From: Bugula neritina
Lineage: Eukaryota > Bryozoa > Gymnolaemata > Cheilostomatida > Bugulidae
Direction of reading: 5' to 3'
Assembly (NCBI GenBank): GCA_964035545.1
Contig: OZ037768.1
Coordinates: 23,152,819 to 23,216,818 of the forward strand
DNA: 64,000 nucleotides
Position numbers and translations under genes: made by a program. Under the pieces are notes generated by a model. It searched no databases and was not told the origin of the DNA. It saw only the letters and a list, made by a program, of their open reading frames with translations. This document shows, in pieces, positions 35,701 through 47,900 of this stretch (its first letter is position 1; every line of letters starts with the position of its first letter).

Positions 35701-38504
35701 TGCCTCACACAGCCCCTTGTTTGCTGCCTCATGGCTGCCTCACACAGTCCCATGTTTGCTGCCTCGTGTAACTACTTCATGGCTGCCCAACACAATCCCT
35801 CCCTGCTGAGTATTAGCTGTATGAACCCCTGACACACCACTGTAGGTCGGCCACTAGATGACTACCAGAAGCTGAGAATGTCACCAGAGTGCGTAGAAAC
35901 TAGCAAAGTCCAGTTTCCATGCCTCGCTTATGTGTAGATTTTGCAATGAAATGTCAAGCTGTGACTATTCAATGAATGCGGGTTGCAATTTCCCATCTGC
36001 TATTCATTCATCACAGCACTTAAATAGCAGCCACCTTCTAGCAACATTTCCTGACCTTTTCGCAGACGACCTCCACGGCAGACGCAGAATGACTGAAGGT
36101 CGCAGAGTAATCAATAAGTTGATCAATTCCCGGTATTCTGTACCAGCAGTAGTTCCGGTTTACTCGGCTTTACGAATTGTGAATCAAATGAGCGGAATGC
36201 CGAATAATAATGTGGTACAGGTATAATATGTGATAGTATAATATATATAATAGTATAATATATAATAGTATAATATATATAATAGTATAATATATAATAG
36301 TATTATATATAATAATATATCGGCATGTCTCAAATGCTTTGTAACCAAACAATTGAATGTAATTTCAGCAAATATGTGGGAGTAACTTTGGTTTAACAAC
36401 AGTATTATATTTCTATGTTAAGTTGAAATAACAGTTTTTCTTTTTTATAAGCATGACGTAGGTTCATTGTTTTCACCTTTTTCTATGGCAGTTTTCCAAC
36501 TCACAGTCTATTTTATTCTCTTAACTCACAGTCTAATTCATTCTCTTAACTCACAGTTTATTTTATTTTCTTAACTCACAGTCTATTTTACTCTCCATGC
36601 ATTTACAAACTCAATTCACAAAAAAATGCAGAAGATTACACCCCCCTTCCCCTCAACATATCAATTTACTTTGTGACAAGAGCCGCATTTGTCAGACAAC
36701 TCCAAACTCCTCTTTGCATGTTGGAATCCTTCGTACATCAGTTTCTTCCTTTCTTCGGATTTCGGATTGCAATTTTTTGCTTTATCACAAGCGGCCCTAA
36801 AGTTGTTAAAACTATATAAAAACACTTCCAACAGACGGCTTGTAGCCAATTATTTACGCAATCACATTTCTTGTAACAATTATTTTAGAAATTTAATCCT
36901 TACAGGAAATTAGAAGATTTGTCCGCCCACAAATAAAAACACTTTTTTCCACTTCAAGCTTTATACAGACACAGTAAAACTAAGCTTGCCATAACACTTT
37001 ACAGCTCATACATAGTCCATTCTCTTTATATAATCTTGTACCATTTAAACTATTTCACCTGGCAAGTCGCCAACAAAGCTGCGCGCTGTCAGTATGTTCA
37101 AACTTTTTGAGAAATTCGTACAATCTGTCTACTTGGTACTGGGAGAAGAGAGAATCTGCTTCTGCTATGGCCCTTTCTTCTTCTTGCTTACCTGAACAAC
37201 AAACAGCACTAAGTGTACAGTGTACGGAGATAACTAAACTATGTGAACAGAGCTGTGGGATTGATGTAACTATGTGAACAGAGCTGTGGAAATGATGCAA
37301 CTCTGCAAACAGAGCCGTGGGCTATTAAAGCAACAGTTTTCATTTAATCAATTTAAATCAACCATTTTAAAACAACAATACGAATTTAGTTGTATTGAAT
37401 CATTTTCGATAATAAAATAACTACAATTAGCTCAATGCACAGCAACTCAAGATAAGATCTTGTTTCAATTATAGTGTACTTTAAAACTATGATAGTGAAT
37501 CTATCTCATCTTTCAATATAATTGTTAACTTCCAGTAATAACCGACTGTCCAAATATGAGGTCGAATAGCCGAGGTTCCTGCTCAGTCCAGGTAAACTGC
37601 GGGCTCACCTGATAGCCTTCAGACACACCAACATTCACAGAGAAGAAGGCCTTACTGCTGTGACCGCACAATGCTTAGACTACGCATAAAGTGAACAAAA
37701 CCCGAAACATTTGCAAACGCCGGTTTACATAATAAGTTTGAGTTTAAAACATTGAAAATAGCTAGTTTGAGCATGCCCAGCAGGTGCAAAAAAATAATCT
37801 GCGATATTTATCAAACATAAACAATGCATTCATGCACAGCCGTGACTGCAAGACACACAAACACAGTTAGATTGATTTACAGACCTAGTTTATGCTTGTA
37901 GGAATGTACAGGGTTGGCTTCAGATGCATTCACTGTAAGAGCTATTCCAGAGAGACAATACATTGTTCCACCTCCAACCTGCAAACAAGTGAAGTGGCAG
38001 CAAAGTGTCAATGAGGTATCATTTAGTGAAGTGTCAGCTAAGTGTGAATGTATGCATAATCTGAGACACAACGTTTCCAATTAAATCATTTTCTACCATC
38101 TAATGACAACAACAATATAAATCATTTCCATAAACAAGTTGCCTTCCTCTAACAATAATTATACACTGTGGATATCTGAAACTATACCACATGCCCCATA
38201 ACCATCCTAAGTTACATGTAAACTGGTGAAGAACACAGCAACCACATAAATAAACTGTAAAGAACACAAAATCTGAAGAAGATAGATAAATATTATATAT
38301 TATAATAATGACAACACACTTATACAGCAACAACATTTAAATATAAATGCATTTAAAACTTACCAAAAATTTAAAATACGAAGATAGATTTCGGTAAGTT
38401 TGTTGTCGCCAGTTGGGTAGGCGAGGTGGGTGCCTACATTGAAATCTACGCACAGTATTGCCTAAGAACTGCAAGATCAGTCTATTCACAGACCGGCCTC
38501 TCAT
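32726..38504 (-). CDS. RMDN1: Regulator of microtubule dynamics protein 1 (RMDN1), 310 aa, 8 exons
   Basis: A TPR-like protein of the RMDN family, found at mitochondria and spindle microtubules in vertebrates. Minus-strand exons 38364-38504, 37885-37978, 37059-37191, 36670-36796, 35023-35112, 34261-34316, 33398-33516 and 32726-32898 join in phase to 933 nt; human RMDN1 has 314 aa. The ATG begins an Arg-rich, acid-free N-terminus (MRGRSVNRLILQFLG) like a mitochondrial presequence. Conserved blocks in order are AEADSLFSQYQVDRLYEFL, CWRLAR, WYALMLNYVGDYEGNKQKI, KAIELNPKDATSMY, WCYFFADMSWYTQKIAAII and DPNFYSMNHLMLAKTYLKM, forming TPR-like helical pairs. It converges on HPRT1 with about 450 bp between stop codons. 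Confidence 0.95.
34498..34615. repeat. 15-bp minisatellite in RMDN1 intron 5
   Basis: About eight copies of the unit gataagctgggatat with variants (gctatgacaagctgag). On the minus strand it reads open, which gives a spurious low-complexity frame. Confidence 0.85.
35690..35800. repeat. Short tandem duplication in RMDN1 intron 4
   Basis: Copies of gctgcctcatggctgcctca and cacagtcccatgtttgct occur about three times. Confidence 0.75.
36215..36320. repeat. AT microsatellite in RMDN1 intron 4
   Basis: Repeats of tataatagtataatata occupy this stretch. Confidence 0.8.
36490..36596. repeat. 25-bp tandem repeat in RMDN1 intron 4
   Basis: Four copies of a unit near ttctcttaactcacagtcta are arranged head to tail just downstream of the RMDN1 exon 4 donor. 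Confidence 0.8.
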
Positions 38505-39980
38505 ATCTGCTGAATTTAATGCTACGTATCCAATGTGCAACTAGCAGTACACACTTTGCATTCACCTATCAATAAGTGTAATCAAATGTAACTTTTGTAA
38601 CACCAGTAAAACTAGATCAATAGCTTGACTACTCAAACCTTTTATAGCATGTACTAGCACCCTGCAGAGTTGTAGGCATAATCACAATATTAGTTTATGA
38701 CATATTTGTGCTTGTATTTTGATTGGTAGATGACTAGATCATATACACAGGTTAATTAGTAGTTAGTAAAGTCACATCAGCACATAAGCTTAGGAATAAA
38801 ACGAATGATAGTAAAAAAATCATACTAAATATTATAAAATGTCATACGACAACCACACTAAAACTAAATAATTTTGGTTCACAGTGACTTCAGTAATTTG
38901 TGATTTGAGTTCTAGATATTTTGTGACCAAACTTTTATCTGACATCAATAGAGCAGTCAAACATTATTTTTACTAGTTTGAATAACTAAAATGGTTTATT
39001 TATAAAACAATTTGAAGTTTTAAACAAATAGAACACCAAGATCGGAGTCGAACTAAAACTTTATAAATTTCCAGGAACTTAAAACAACTCAAACTGAAAC
39101 TTAGAGTTTGCCTGAGCAAATGCAATTGATCAGTAGTACTAGTACTAACATTACTACTACTACTACTACTTTTACTCAATTACTGCTATCATTATCAGCT
39201 ATGATTGTTAATCAAAACTTTTATGTTAACACACCTCTCCGGACAACCAATTTACTAATTGAGATAAAGCAATAAATATAATACTAATTATCGAAGTGAG
39301 AAGACTCCTCTAAGTTTATGGTTATTTTTTATCAATAGCAACGTTTATACTATTAGCTGTGGATATTTGAAACTGACCGGTTAAAAATGTTGCTATGCTT
39401 ATAGTACCCGCAAAAACTTGCGAACATATTTGAACTTACGCTAATGTAGGAAATAGCGTGTTTGCGTTTGGTTAAAGCCAGGCATTGTGGACTGTCAATA
39501 AGAGCGCGCAACTCTCAATAAGGCTAACTTGCAGCTTACAAATTGATAACCTAGTTGAGCTAATGATGCTACCACAGTAAGCACGCACAATTAAAAATTA
39601 TATTCCTGTTCGCATCACTGAAAACATATACATTCTATATTGAATGAGTTGAGCTAGAGAATTCATATTTGTTGCAGTCACCATTTTGATATGCATATGG
39701 CGATTCAACTTGCAATACGTATGTATAAATGCAAATGTATTAATTTACGTACAGTAACTATTGTAGTCTTACAATTTGTTTATTATGTTATTATTTATCA
39801 CAGTTTATTTATTAACTTATAGCTTCTGTTCAACACAATTTGATAAGCACATGGCATCAAAGTCCAGTGCCACAAATTCATTTTTTAAGATAACGCTGAT
39901 GTGACATCATCTATGCCAGAGAGGTTTGTGAGACACATTGGTAAATATACATTTCACAACATTTATTACATTCATCAAAA
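38505..39980. other. Spacer between RMDN1 and the TMEM-family gene
   Basis: AT-rich non-coding sequence containing the RMDN1 promoter region. A short (act)n tract is near 39150. No further gene or distinct regulatory motif was recognised. Confidence 0.5.
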
Positions 39981-41253
39981 TTAATTCGATTTATCTGCAG
40001 ACAGGGAATGTTCAATATCACCCAACAACAAACTATGATAAAAACCTTTGTGAAAATTTTCGGCAGTCATATATAAATGCAAGTCGCCGAGTTTATGAGT
40101 TACCACAATACTATTGTTACAAACAATGTCACCAGGTCTAACAGTGAAATGTCTATTTCCAATGATATTACCGACTATAAGTCTAAACGATGAGGTTGAT
40201 TCGTTGTAATAAATCCTTCTGACGGAGATTCTAGAGGTGAATAGTACAGCAGAGGCGATTACAGTACTAATGAGCAAACCGAAAACTAGTAGAAAAGGAG
40301 ATATTTCATAGTCTATTTGAGAGGGGTGAAGGTCATCTTCCGTGTCTACGAAATACTCCAGAGCAGGTTTGCTTCCATAATACGCAATACTGAATGGAGT
40401 CATCACGATCAGCAATTTCAATGATGTAAAAAAGAAAGTGTTACTGGATCTAAAAATACAATAATTGAAATATTATTTGTACAATTTGGGAGTTGTGTGC
40501 TCCAAGACAACTTGTACAATTTCATTACAGGTAAAGCTGATAAAATACATGCAATGTCACATTTTATATCACAATATCTCATTCTTTGAGATAAAAAAGG
40601 AATTTTTTTACAGAACTCTGGTTGGAATAGTCTGAACCCCGTCTCTCACTTGTATACTGCTCGGTAATAGCAATAGTAATGGCAATGTAAACAGGTTTTA
40701 TGTACACATTGTGCATAGCCACCCTCCGTCTACTCACCGATAAACTAACTTCTCCTTGTCCGTGACTCTATCAAACCAGCGTTCACCTAGACCTACACAC
40801 TTTCTGATAGCGGTAGTGAAAGGCAATATATACCCACGTTTCGCAGTGTGCAGTTGCCTCCTACTACAACGTAGCTAAAATTTATAAAAGATATGTTATA
40901 TCAAGTTAAACTAATTCACAAATTTGCTACAGCATGACAAATTTCAAGTTATTGGATATTAAAATTATGATAACAATTAAAAAAAAGAATTAAATACATA
41001 GAAAATATAGAGTTAAACTATGGCCTACACCAAGTAACAAATTTTAAGAATTTGCTCAACCAACACTTGGCTTGATGCCAAGAGTCTAAAAACTAGCTCA
41101 ACCGGTAACCATAAGATAGACATCCTATTTATAAGAATAAATGAAGCAGTATAAATGGAAGATTGAAAATTAGCTTACAAAAATATTCTGTGCACATAAT
41201 GGATGTGGCTGCAGCAGCATTCCTCTCATCATGGAAGACATATGTGAAGGCAT
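39981..41253 (-). CDS. TMEM70/TMEM186/TMEM223-family mitochondrial membrane protein, 226 aa, 3 exons
   Basis: Minus-strand exons 41179-41253, 40738-40874 and 39981-40449 join in phase to 681 nt. The N-terminus is basic and rich in Met/Ser/His/Arg (RGYILPFTTAIRKCVGLG), plausible for mitochondrial import. Two hydrophobic segments follow (about 75-94, containing KLLIVMTPFSIAYY, and about 121-141, containing LLVFGLLISTVIASAVLF) in the hairpin arrangement of this family. After TM2, SRISVRRIYYNESTSSFRL resembles the family's soluble domain (TMEM70 has a similar RLYHEAT-type segment). Members assist assembly of respiratory complexes (TMEM70 for ATP synthase and complex I, TMEM186 for complex I). I cannot decide the paralogue by eye. 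An acceptor-like ttttag lies just before the ATG, so a 5' UTR exon is likely. Confidence 0.7.
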
Positions 41254-44200
41254 TACCCTAAAATTGATCAAATAAAATGATGATGGAATCTATCCAAGCT
41301 AATAAAATTTAATATTCTATTCATTTTCATTTTATGTAAAAAAAAATTTTATGCAACAATTATCAACAGAAAATCGCAAGATTAATTAAATGCATCTTAA
41401 TCTCAGTGTAAACTATAACCTTGAAATAGTTGTTAAAGTAAATTAAACTGCTTTATGATTAAGTTTAACTCTTATAGCACAGTTTGAGTCACCTTTACAG
41501 CCAGAGTCAGTGTGAGTGTTACACTCCTTGGCTCTGAGTCAGCGTCCTACTGACACTCACAGTAACTGAGTGACCGTCACTGGTCACTGTCATCTTTAAT
41601 AATCATAATGATGATGATCAAATAATCAATCATCAAATTTAAATTCAAAACTATTCATCATGATTAAATTCAATGACATTGACTCATTGAATGACAGTCA
41701 TTGTCATTATGATTATCGATCTGTCGATACCTGTCGATACCTGTCGATGTTATTTCCACACTGGACCTCCCTAGAGGGAAGAAGGGGTGTGCCGCATATA
41801 GAAACTAAGTTGTCAGTACTTGGACAGTAATCTAAAAAGTGTTAACATTCTTGTGCAGATTAACTTAACAGGCTAACTAGCCTGTCTGTGTGTGATCAGT
41901 GCTGATCCTCATATCTCATATCCTCATACTAATACTCATAATCATAGTGATAGTCATACTGACTCATACTCATAGTGATACTGATAGTCATAGTCAAACT
42001 CAATGTCAATTGTCATACTGATACTCACAATCACAATCACAATGACTGAATGAGTCCTAGAGTCAGTTGCACACAGGTCCAACTATCAATTATAATATAT
42101 TCAACTTATACTTTACAGCGACTCGAATAAGTTTTTTAGGTGTATACGCAAAAACTGAGCATGCTGCGAGGAAAAAATCTGATAATGTTCAAAAATTGAG
42201 GATTAAATAATTAAGAATGTAACCCTTGCTTGTTGCTACACTCTATTATTGGCGAGAATTATCGAGCAAAACGCATCGCATGGAAGTCGCTATAAAAGAC
42301 TTTGGTTTCCGGATACTGCTATTTTGGAGACTGGGTCTCAGCTTAGCAGTTACTTGTTTCTATATTAGTGTAATATACAGTGACACTTGCAGCATCACAA
42401 GTTTACTTTACCTATAGTTCTACTTGGAAGTCCTAACTTATATCATATCTGGTTGGTTATTGAACGGCAATTTTTTCATGAATGATAATCATAATGCTAG
42501 GTAATTTCTGCAGTACGTGTCTAATAAGTTTCTACAAAAATTCAGCTTTCAGGTGGTAAAACTACTACTACTCTACTAGTACTAGTAGTAGTACTACTAC
42601 TAGTACTAGTAGTAGTTTCTTTTTATTTTTTAATGTTCAGTTTCACTCTTCATAATCACCCAGTCTCACCAGTCTACTTACTAGTCTGTCAGTGGCAATG
42701 TCACGGGTAATCCCCAAGCTGAAACTCTACGCTAATAACCAACAGGCAAAAGCTCCCAACAGTAGACGTAGTACTAGTAGTAAGTTTCTTTGAAACATGA
42801 AAAATGCTTACTGATACTGAACGTCAAGGCTCAAAGTGGAAATGAAAATTAAAATATGAAATCATTAATAATTAAATTTAATGAGCTTAAAGCTAGTTTA
42901 AATAAGCTTAGAGCTCGTCCTACTCTTAGTCTTAGAGTCGGAGTCTGACAGTTTCTCTAACTCTTACTCTTAGCTTTCTGAATTCATCGTTTTTCCCATT
43001 ACCATTACTATTAGTATTAATAGTATTACTATTAGTACCATTACTATTAGTATTAGGTTTATTACTTTTTGTATTACTTATACTTATAGTTATACAAATA
43101 CAGTAAACTTTTCGTTTCCCCCAGCTTACGGTATGAGTTTTGCTATTAGTATAGATATTATTACTATTCGTATTGCCATATTTATAATTAAAATTATTAT
43201 ATTTATATTATACTTAGTGAATTGCGATTATAAATTTAAACTGGTGAAACTGTCACTAGAAAGTGGTAGGTATTACTGTGGTGAATGTGATGCCTATGTC
43301 AATGTGTTTCATCATGAGTATCACTATGTCTATTAGTATTAGTATTAACTAAATCGGTGTATTGGTAGCAGTGTTGTTATTAAATATAGACTTGGAGTTA
43401 TTATCAATGTATAGTATTGTGATTTATAATTTTAATATTAACATTATTGATTAATAAATTATGCCTATACACTCAAGTAACTGTATTCACTTGATAATGT
43501 TAAACCTAATCGATTATGATTATGGTAATGATAGTTATAGATGTAACTATAATGTTATAACTATAACTATAGTTGTAGTTATAGATAATACTTGTACTAA
43601 TAAAAAATCCATACATTATGTGATTTTTTTATTTGTTAGCAATTCTAAGCTCAATAGTTATTTTGCTTAAACTCGCAAAATCGTTCTAATGACTTATAGT
43701 ATTACTACTGCTAATAAAAGTAACGATACATTTAAAAAGTAAAGAAATAATAAAACTTATTATTATACACTTAGACTTACAGTTGGTGTTACTCTCAATT
43801 TTATTATACAAAAGTAAATAATTTTGTTGACATTTGAAGTACTTTATTGTTCTCTTTTTGTTTGGCAGAAAAAAAGAAGTTAAGATAAGTTAGGATATTT
43901 AATAACGCCCATTAAACATTGCTGAGCTTGTTCAACGGTGGTAAGTTGTGTACTATAATTAGTTTGTAGTATACATGCACAAGCTACTGCCATTATGATA
44001 AACCAATGGCTCTTTATAAAACTGCAAAAAATTAAATTTTCTAGTTCAAGAATAATTAAAAATTAATAATTCAATCATTTTTATAAGTTGTATCAATAAT
44101 GGCGAGTATAAGAAAATAAATTTTGAACAATTTTTTTTAAACTTTGAATGTTTTAATTTGTTTTTTCTTTCAGATAGGCTTAGTTTGAAAATATAAATTT

Positions 44201-44927
44201 CTACTCTTTGTCTAAGTTTTTTGCCCAACTTTTTTCTCATTACTATCACTTTTTGCTTTTGCATAAATTAAGTTTTAATTTAAAAAAAAAACTTTCTATG
44301 TCGAATGTTATATATGTAGTAATGGCTGTACTTGTTTAAGAATTCGAACTTAGTTTAGCAATGCTTTATTTTTGAGCGCTGGAATAGCTTAGTTATCTTG
44401 ACGATACATGTGGGTCATTCTGGAATAAATTATACGAGTTTTGCCGCCAGCTGTGGGTAAATCTAGGCTGCATGTAGGTGGCAGTAGTCCAACATCATGA
44501 ATACTGATTGTAGCCAATTGGCTGAAAGTCAACTGCTCGAGTTGATGGTTTTTCTCTCTTAGTGCAAAGCTGTCAATTGCTCAGTTTGATTTGATCTCTA
44601 AATTAGCCTTTGATGTAGTCTTTAGATTCACTTGACACTCTGACTATAGCTATTGCTGTTAGTACAAGGTTGTTAGCCTCGCGTATTCATAATGTGAAGG
44701 TACCTCATAAGTTACTCACTCATTTACTCTCCTCTCTGTAATTATAATTGTTTCCTTCCATACTCATACATAATTGTAATGCATTAGATGACCAGCTGCT
44801 GCATTTCTGTGACCCTTTGCAAGGCTACTTACATCTGGTGGATAATCAATATCAACTCAACTATATTTCCAATCTCTCTCCTGTATCCATTACTTTGTTA
44901 TTCATTACTTTGCCTTGTGTAGGAGTC
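41254..44927. other. Spacer rich in simple repeats before OTUD7
   Basis: No gene recognised. Contents include GAGT/CACT-rich repeats at about 41490-41580, catactcatagtgatac-type repeats at about 41900-42040, a 40-bp perfect palindrome at 42573-42612, attactattagta tracts at about 43000-43080, and degenerate ATA/TAT words up to about 43750. The last few hundred bases probably carry the OTUD7 promoter and 5' UTR; an acceptor-like gtgtag ends 6 bp before its ATG. Confidence 0.55.
42573..42612. repeat. 40-bp perfect palindrome
   Basis: The sequence built from ctactagtactagtagtag and its complement reads identically on both strands over 40 bp. It lies within a somewhat longer act/agt-rich tract (42558-42618). 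Confidence 0.9.
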
Positions 44928-47900
44928 ATGAGCTCCCGGAATCCATCTTCTGCCAAGTATAGGAGTGGTTCCCACAGAAATGGCGCACCGGTTAGAACTC
45001 ACAATAAGCCGGTGGCTCCAGTGCCGGCTGGGTTAGTTCCGGCAGCACCAGCTGCTGAAGAAAGGGGTGTAGACATCAACCAGCTAGTGCACAGCTTCAT
45101 AGAACAGACGGGGGTGATGGATGAGGCACTGGCCAGGGATTTCCTAGTTGGTAGGTTATGATGTCACTCCTCTGTGTGTCTAAGTCTCAACTGTTGATAC
45201 GTCAACTGTTGATACGTCAACTGTTGATACGTCAACTGTTGATACGTCAACTGTTGATACGTCAACTGTTGATACGTCAACTGTTGATACGTCAACTGTT
45301 GATACGTCAACTGTTGATATGTCAACTGTTGATACGTCAACTGTTGATATGTCAACTGTTAATATGTTAGCTGTTCATACGTTAAATGTTGATATATCAA
45401 CAGTTGACATACCAACTGTTGATATCTCTACATGAGTGTACTGTTTCATAGCAGTAAATATACTATACTGAAATAAAAATAGATAAAGTGGGTTCGCTAC
45501 ATCACCAGCCTCTCTCTCTGTTTGTATTCACATTCTTCATGTTTCCAGCTAAGAATTGGAACCTTCCAGAAGCCGTGACGAGCTACAAACAGACTTTCCT
45601 CTCAGAAGGTGACCAGATGAACCAACCAGCCTCCCCCCTTGCCACCTCCCCCGTTACTTCAGACAATCCCTGGCGTAAACCACCTAGCCTTGTTTCTCAG
45701 AACACTAGCTTTAAATCTCAGTCTACCGCTTCTAGTGAGTGTATTCTGTGCTTGTTACCAACTCCATTATACCCAGTATAGATCACTGTTGTGTGAGCTG
45801 AAGGAAACATGGAAATTCTTGTTAATTGATGAAAAATAGTCTATCAAAGATTTTTAGGTGATTTAAAAATTAGGGTGTTTCTTGAATGAAACAAATTTAT
45901 TTAATTGAAAGTAGAGTCAAAATAATAGCAAAAGAGACAAATTATGTGGAACACCACTCCACTCAATTCTATCTACTAGATTTGTATGTAGAACTGTGTG
46001 AAAGGTTTTAGAATAGAAATATGCAATGATTGGCTAAAGATTTCTCATTTCACTGTAAGAGGATTTCCTATTGGCTACTTCTAGATAATAATATCGATAG
46101 AGATCGACACCAGTTTGTCCGAGGTCTCTCCAAGGTGTACGAACTTCGTGACGGTGCAGAGAGCATCAAAATAGACAAAGACAATTTGCTGAATGAGTCA
46201 TCGCTGCCAGAAAATGGCTCTTCTAAGCATCACCATAGCACCAGTATCAGGTATTGTACTGTATATTATATATCGTAGGTTAGTAGCAGATGTTATACTG
46301 TATATAGTAGATTGTTATCAGGTATTATTCTGTATATAGTAGGACGTAGGTTAATATCAGGTATTATACTGTATATAGTAGGTTATTATCAGGTATTGTA
46401 CTGTATATAGTAGGTTAGTATTATACTGTATATAGTAGGTTAGTATCAGGTATTATACTGTATATAGTAGGTTAGTATTGTACTGTATGTCCTAGACTCC
46501 TATGTTATTTGTTATTTAGAGTGTCATGCTTTGCCCATTTCCTACTCTATGACTAGTAGGTGGTAAATGTGGTGTGAGATTTGGACAGGTTAAACCATAA
46601 GGATATAATGATAATACACTTTGTCAACACATAGTTGAACATGCCATGCATACCATACAATACACTGTATACATGTAATATAGCATTTAGTATCTAAAAC
46701 AAATGTTTTTTGGTGAAATTTTTGAATGGGATATGATTAATCAGTCTGTGTTGTGTTGCTAGGCAACCAGTTTCACAACGCAATGATGAGGAAACACTTG
46801 TAATGGGCTGTTTTTCTACTACTAGAAAGTTGAGCATACACTGCTAGTACTTGTGTAGTTTAGTAACCTTTGTTAGTATATCTTCACTCTGATAGATTCA
46901 TGCCAGTGTAGATATGATGTAATTAAATAGCTCATTATTCTAGACATAAAAGAAAGATCAGGTGAGTTTGCAGAGCTAAGCACCCACCCTTACCCTAATA
47001 TATCTTAGGTGATTAGCATCATGTGTAGCTGGCATTATTTTTATTGTTGTTGTGTGCACCTATCAGCATGTGAATATACATTGATATTTGATCCCATTGT
47101 ATGTTATGTTCCTAGTTGATATATGTTAATATATGGGCTGCAAGATAAATTAGTGATTCAACTGTTTTATGTTTGTTATAAATAAACTGACTCACTCGTT
47201 ACCGCATCAGCCCATTCCTTTGTCACGTGGCCTTGTTTATCTATTGCCACAGACACGTGACTGTTGCAGATGGATTACGTTGAGTCACTATGCTGGTAAC
47301 AGTCATGCTCGGATGAGCAGCATACGAACTATTGCTGTAAATATTTCCCTGCTTTCACAACACATCCTGTTTTTTTATCAAAACTTGCAAATGATGGGGA
47401 GTCAAGCAAGGAAGAGATGTTCTTGTGAAATATTATATCTGGTTTTTTCACCTGTTTCTTTAATCATACCCTAAATTCTAAAAATAACTCGGTGGGTATG
47501 TATATTTGTCTTCCCATTGTCTTATGCTCTGGCAATAGAGTTTGTTGTTTACGCTGTAGCCTTGACAACAGCTTCATGATCCCTGACCTATCGGAGTTGT
47601 CCGAGGGACTAGCCGAGTACATCGAGCATGAACTGATAGACTTTGTTACTATGAATATTCTTGAGCAAACAGGTAGGAGTTGTGTGCCCTTTTCTAAAAG
47701 TCGCTGTGGTTGCCATAGTTACAAGTAAATATATTTGTGTATTGTGGAGCATGCCAATATAAATATTATATAGACAGTAACAGTAACTATGTGTATGGAT
47801 TGGTCACTGTACTTATACTGTATTACTATGGTCATATTACTAGCCATGTATTATATTATTGATGTAGGACACATCAACTGGTGGGCACAACACTCTCTCT

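Noticed and set aside
35930-36226. 98-codon plus-strand frame inside RMDN1 intron 4
   Set aside because: No recognisable family; it runs into an AT microsatellite and has no supporting splice sites.
42226-42417. 63-codon plus-strand frame with a hydrophobic C-terminal half
   Set aside because: Short, isolated, surrounded by simple repeats and without homologous features.
45158-45370. Frame encoding LLIRQ repeats
   Set aside because: It is a translation of the 15-bp intronic minisatellite in OTUD7; unit length divisible by three keeps it open.
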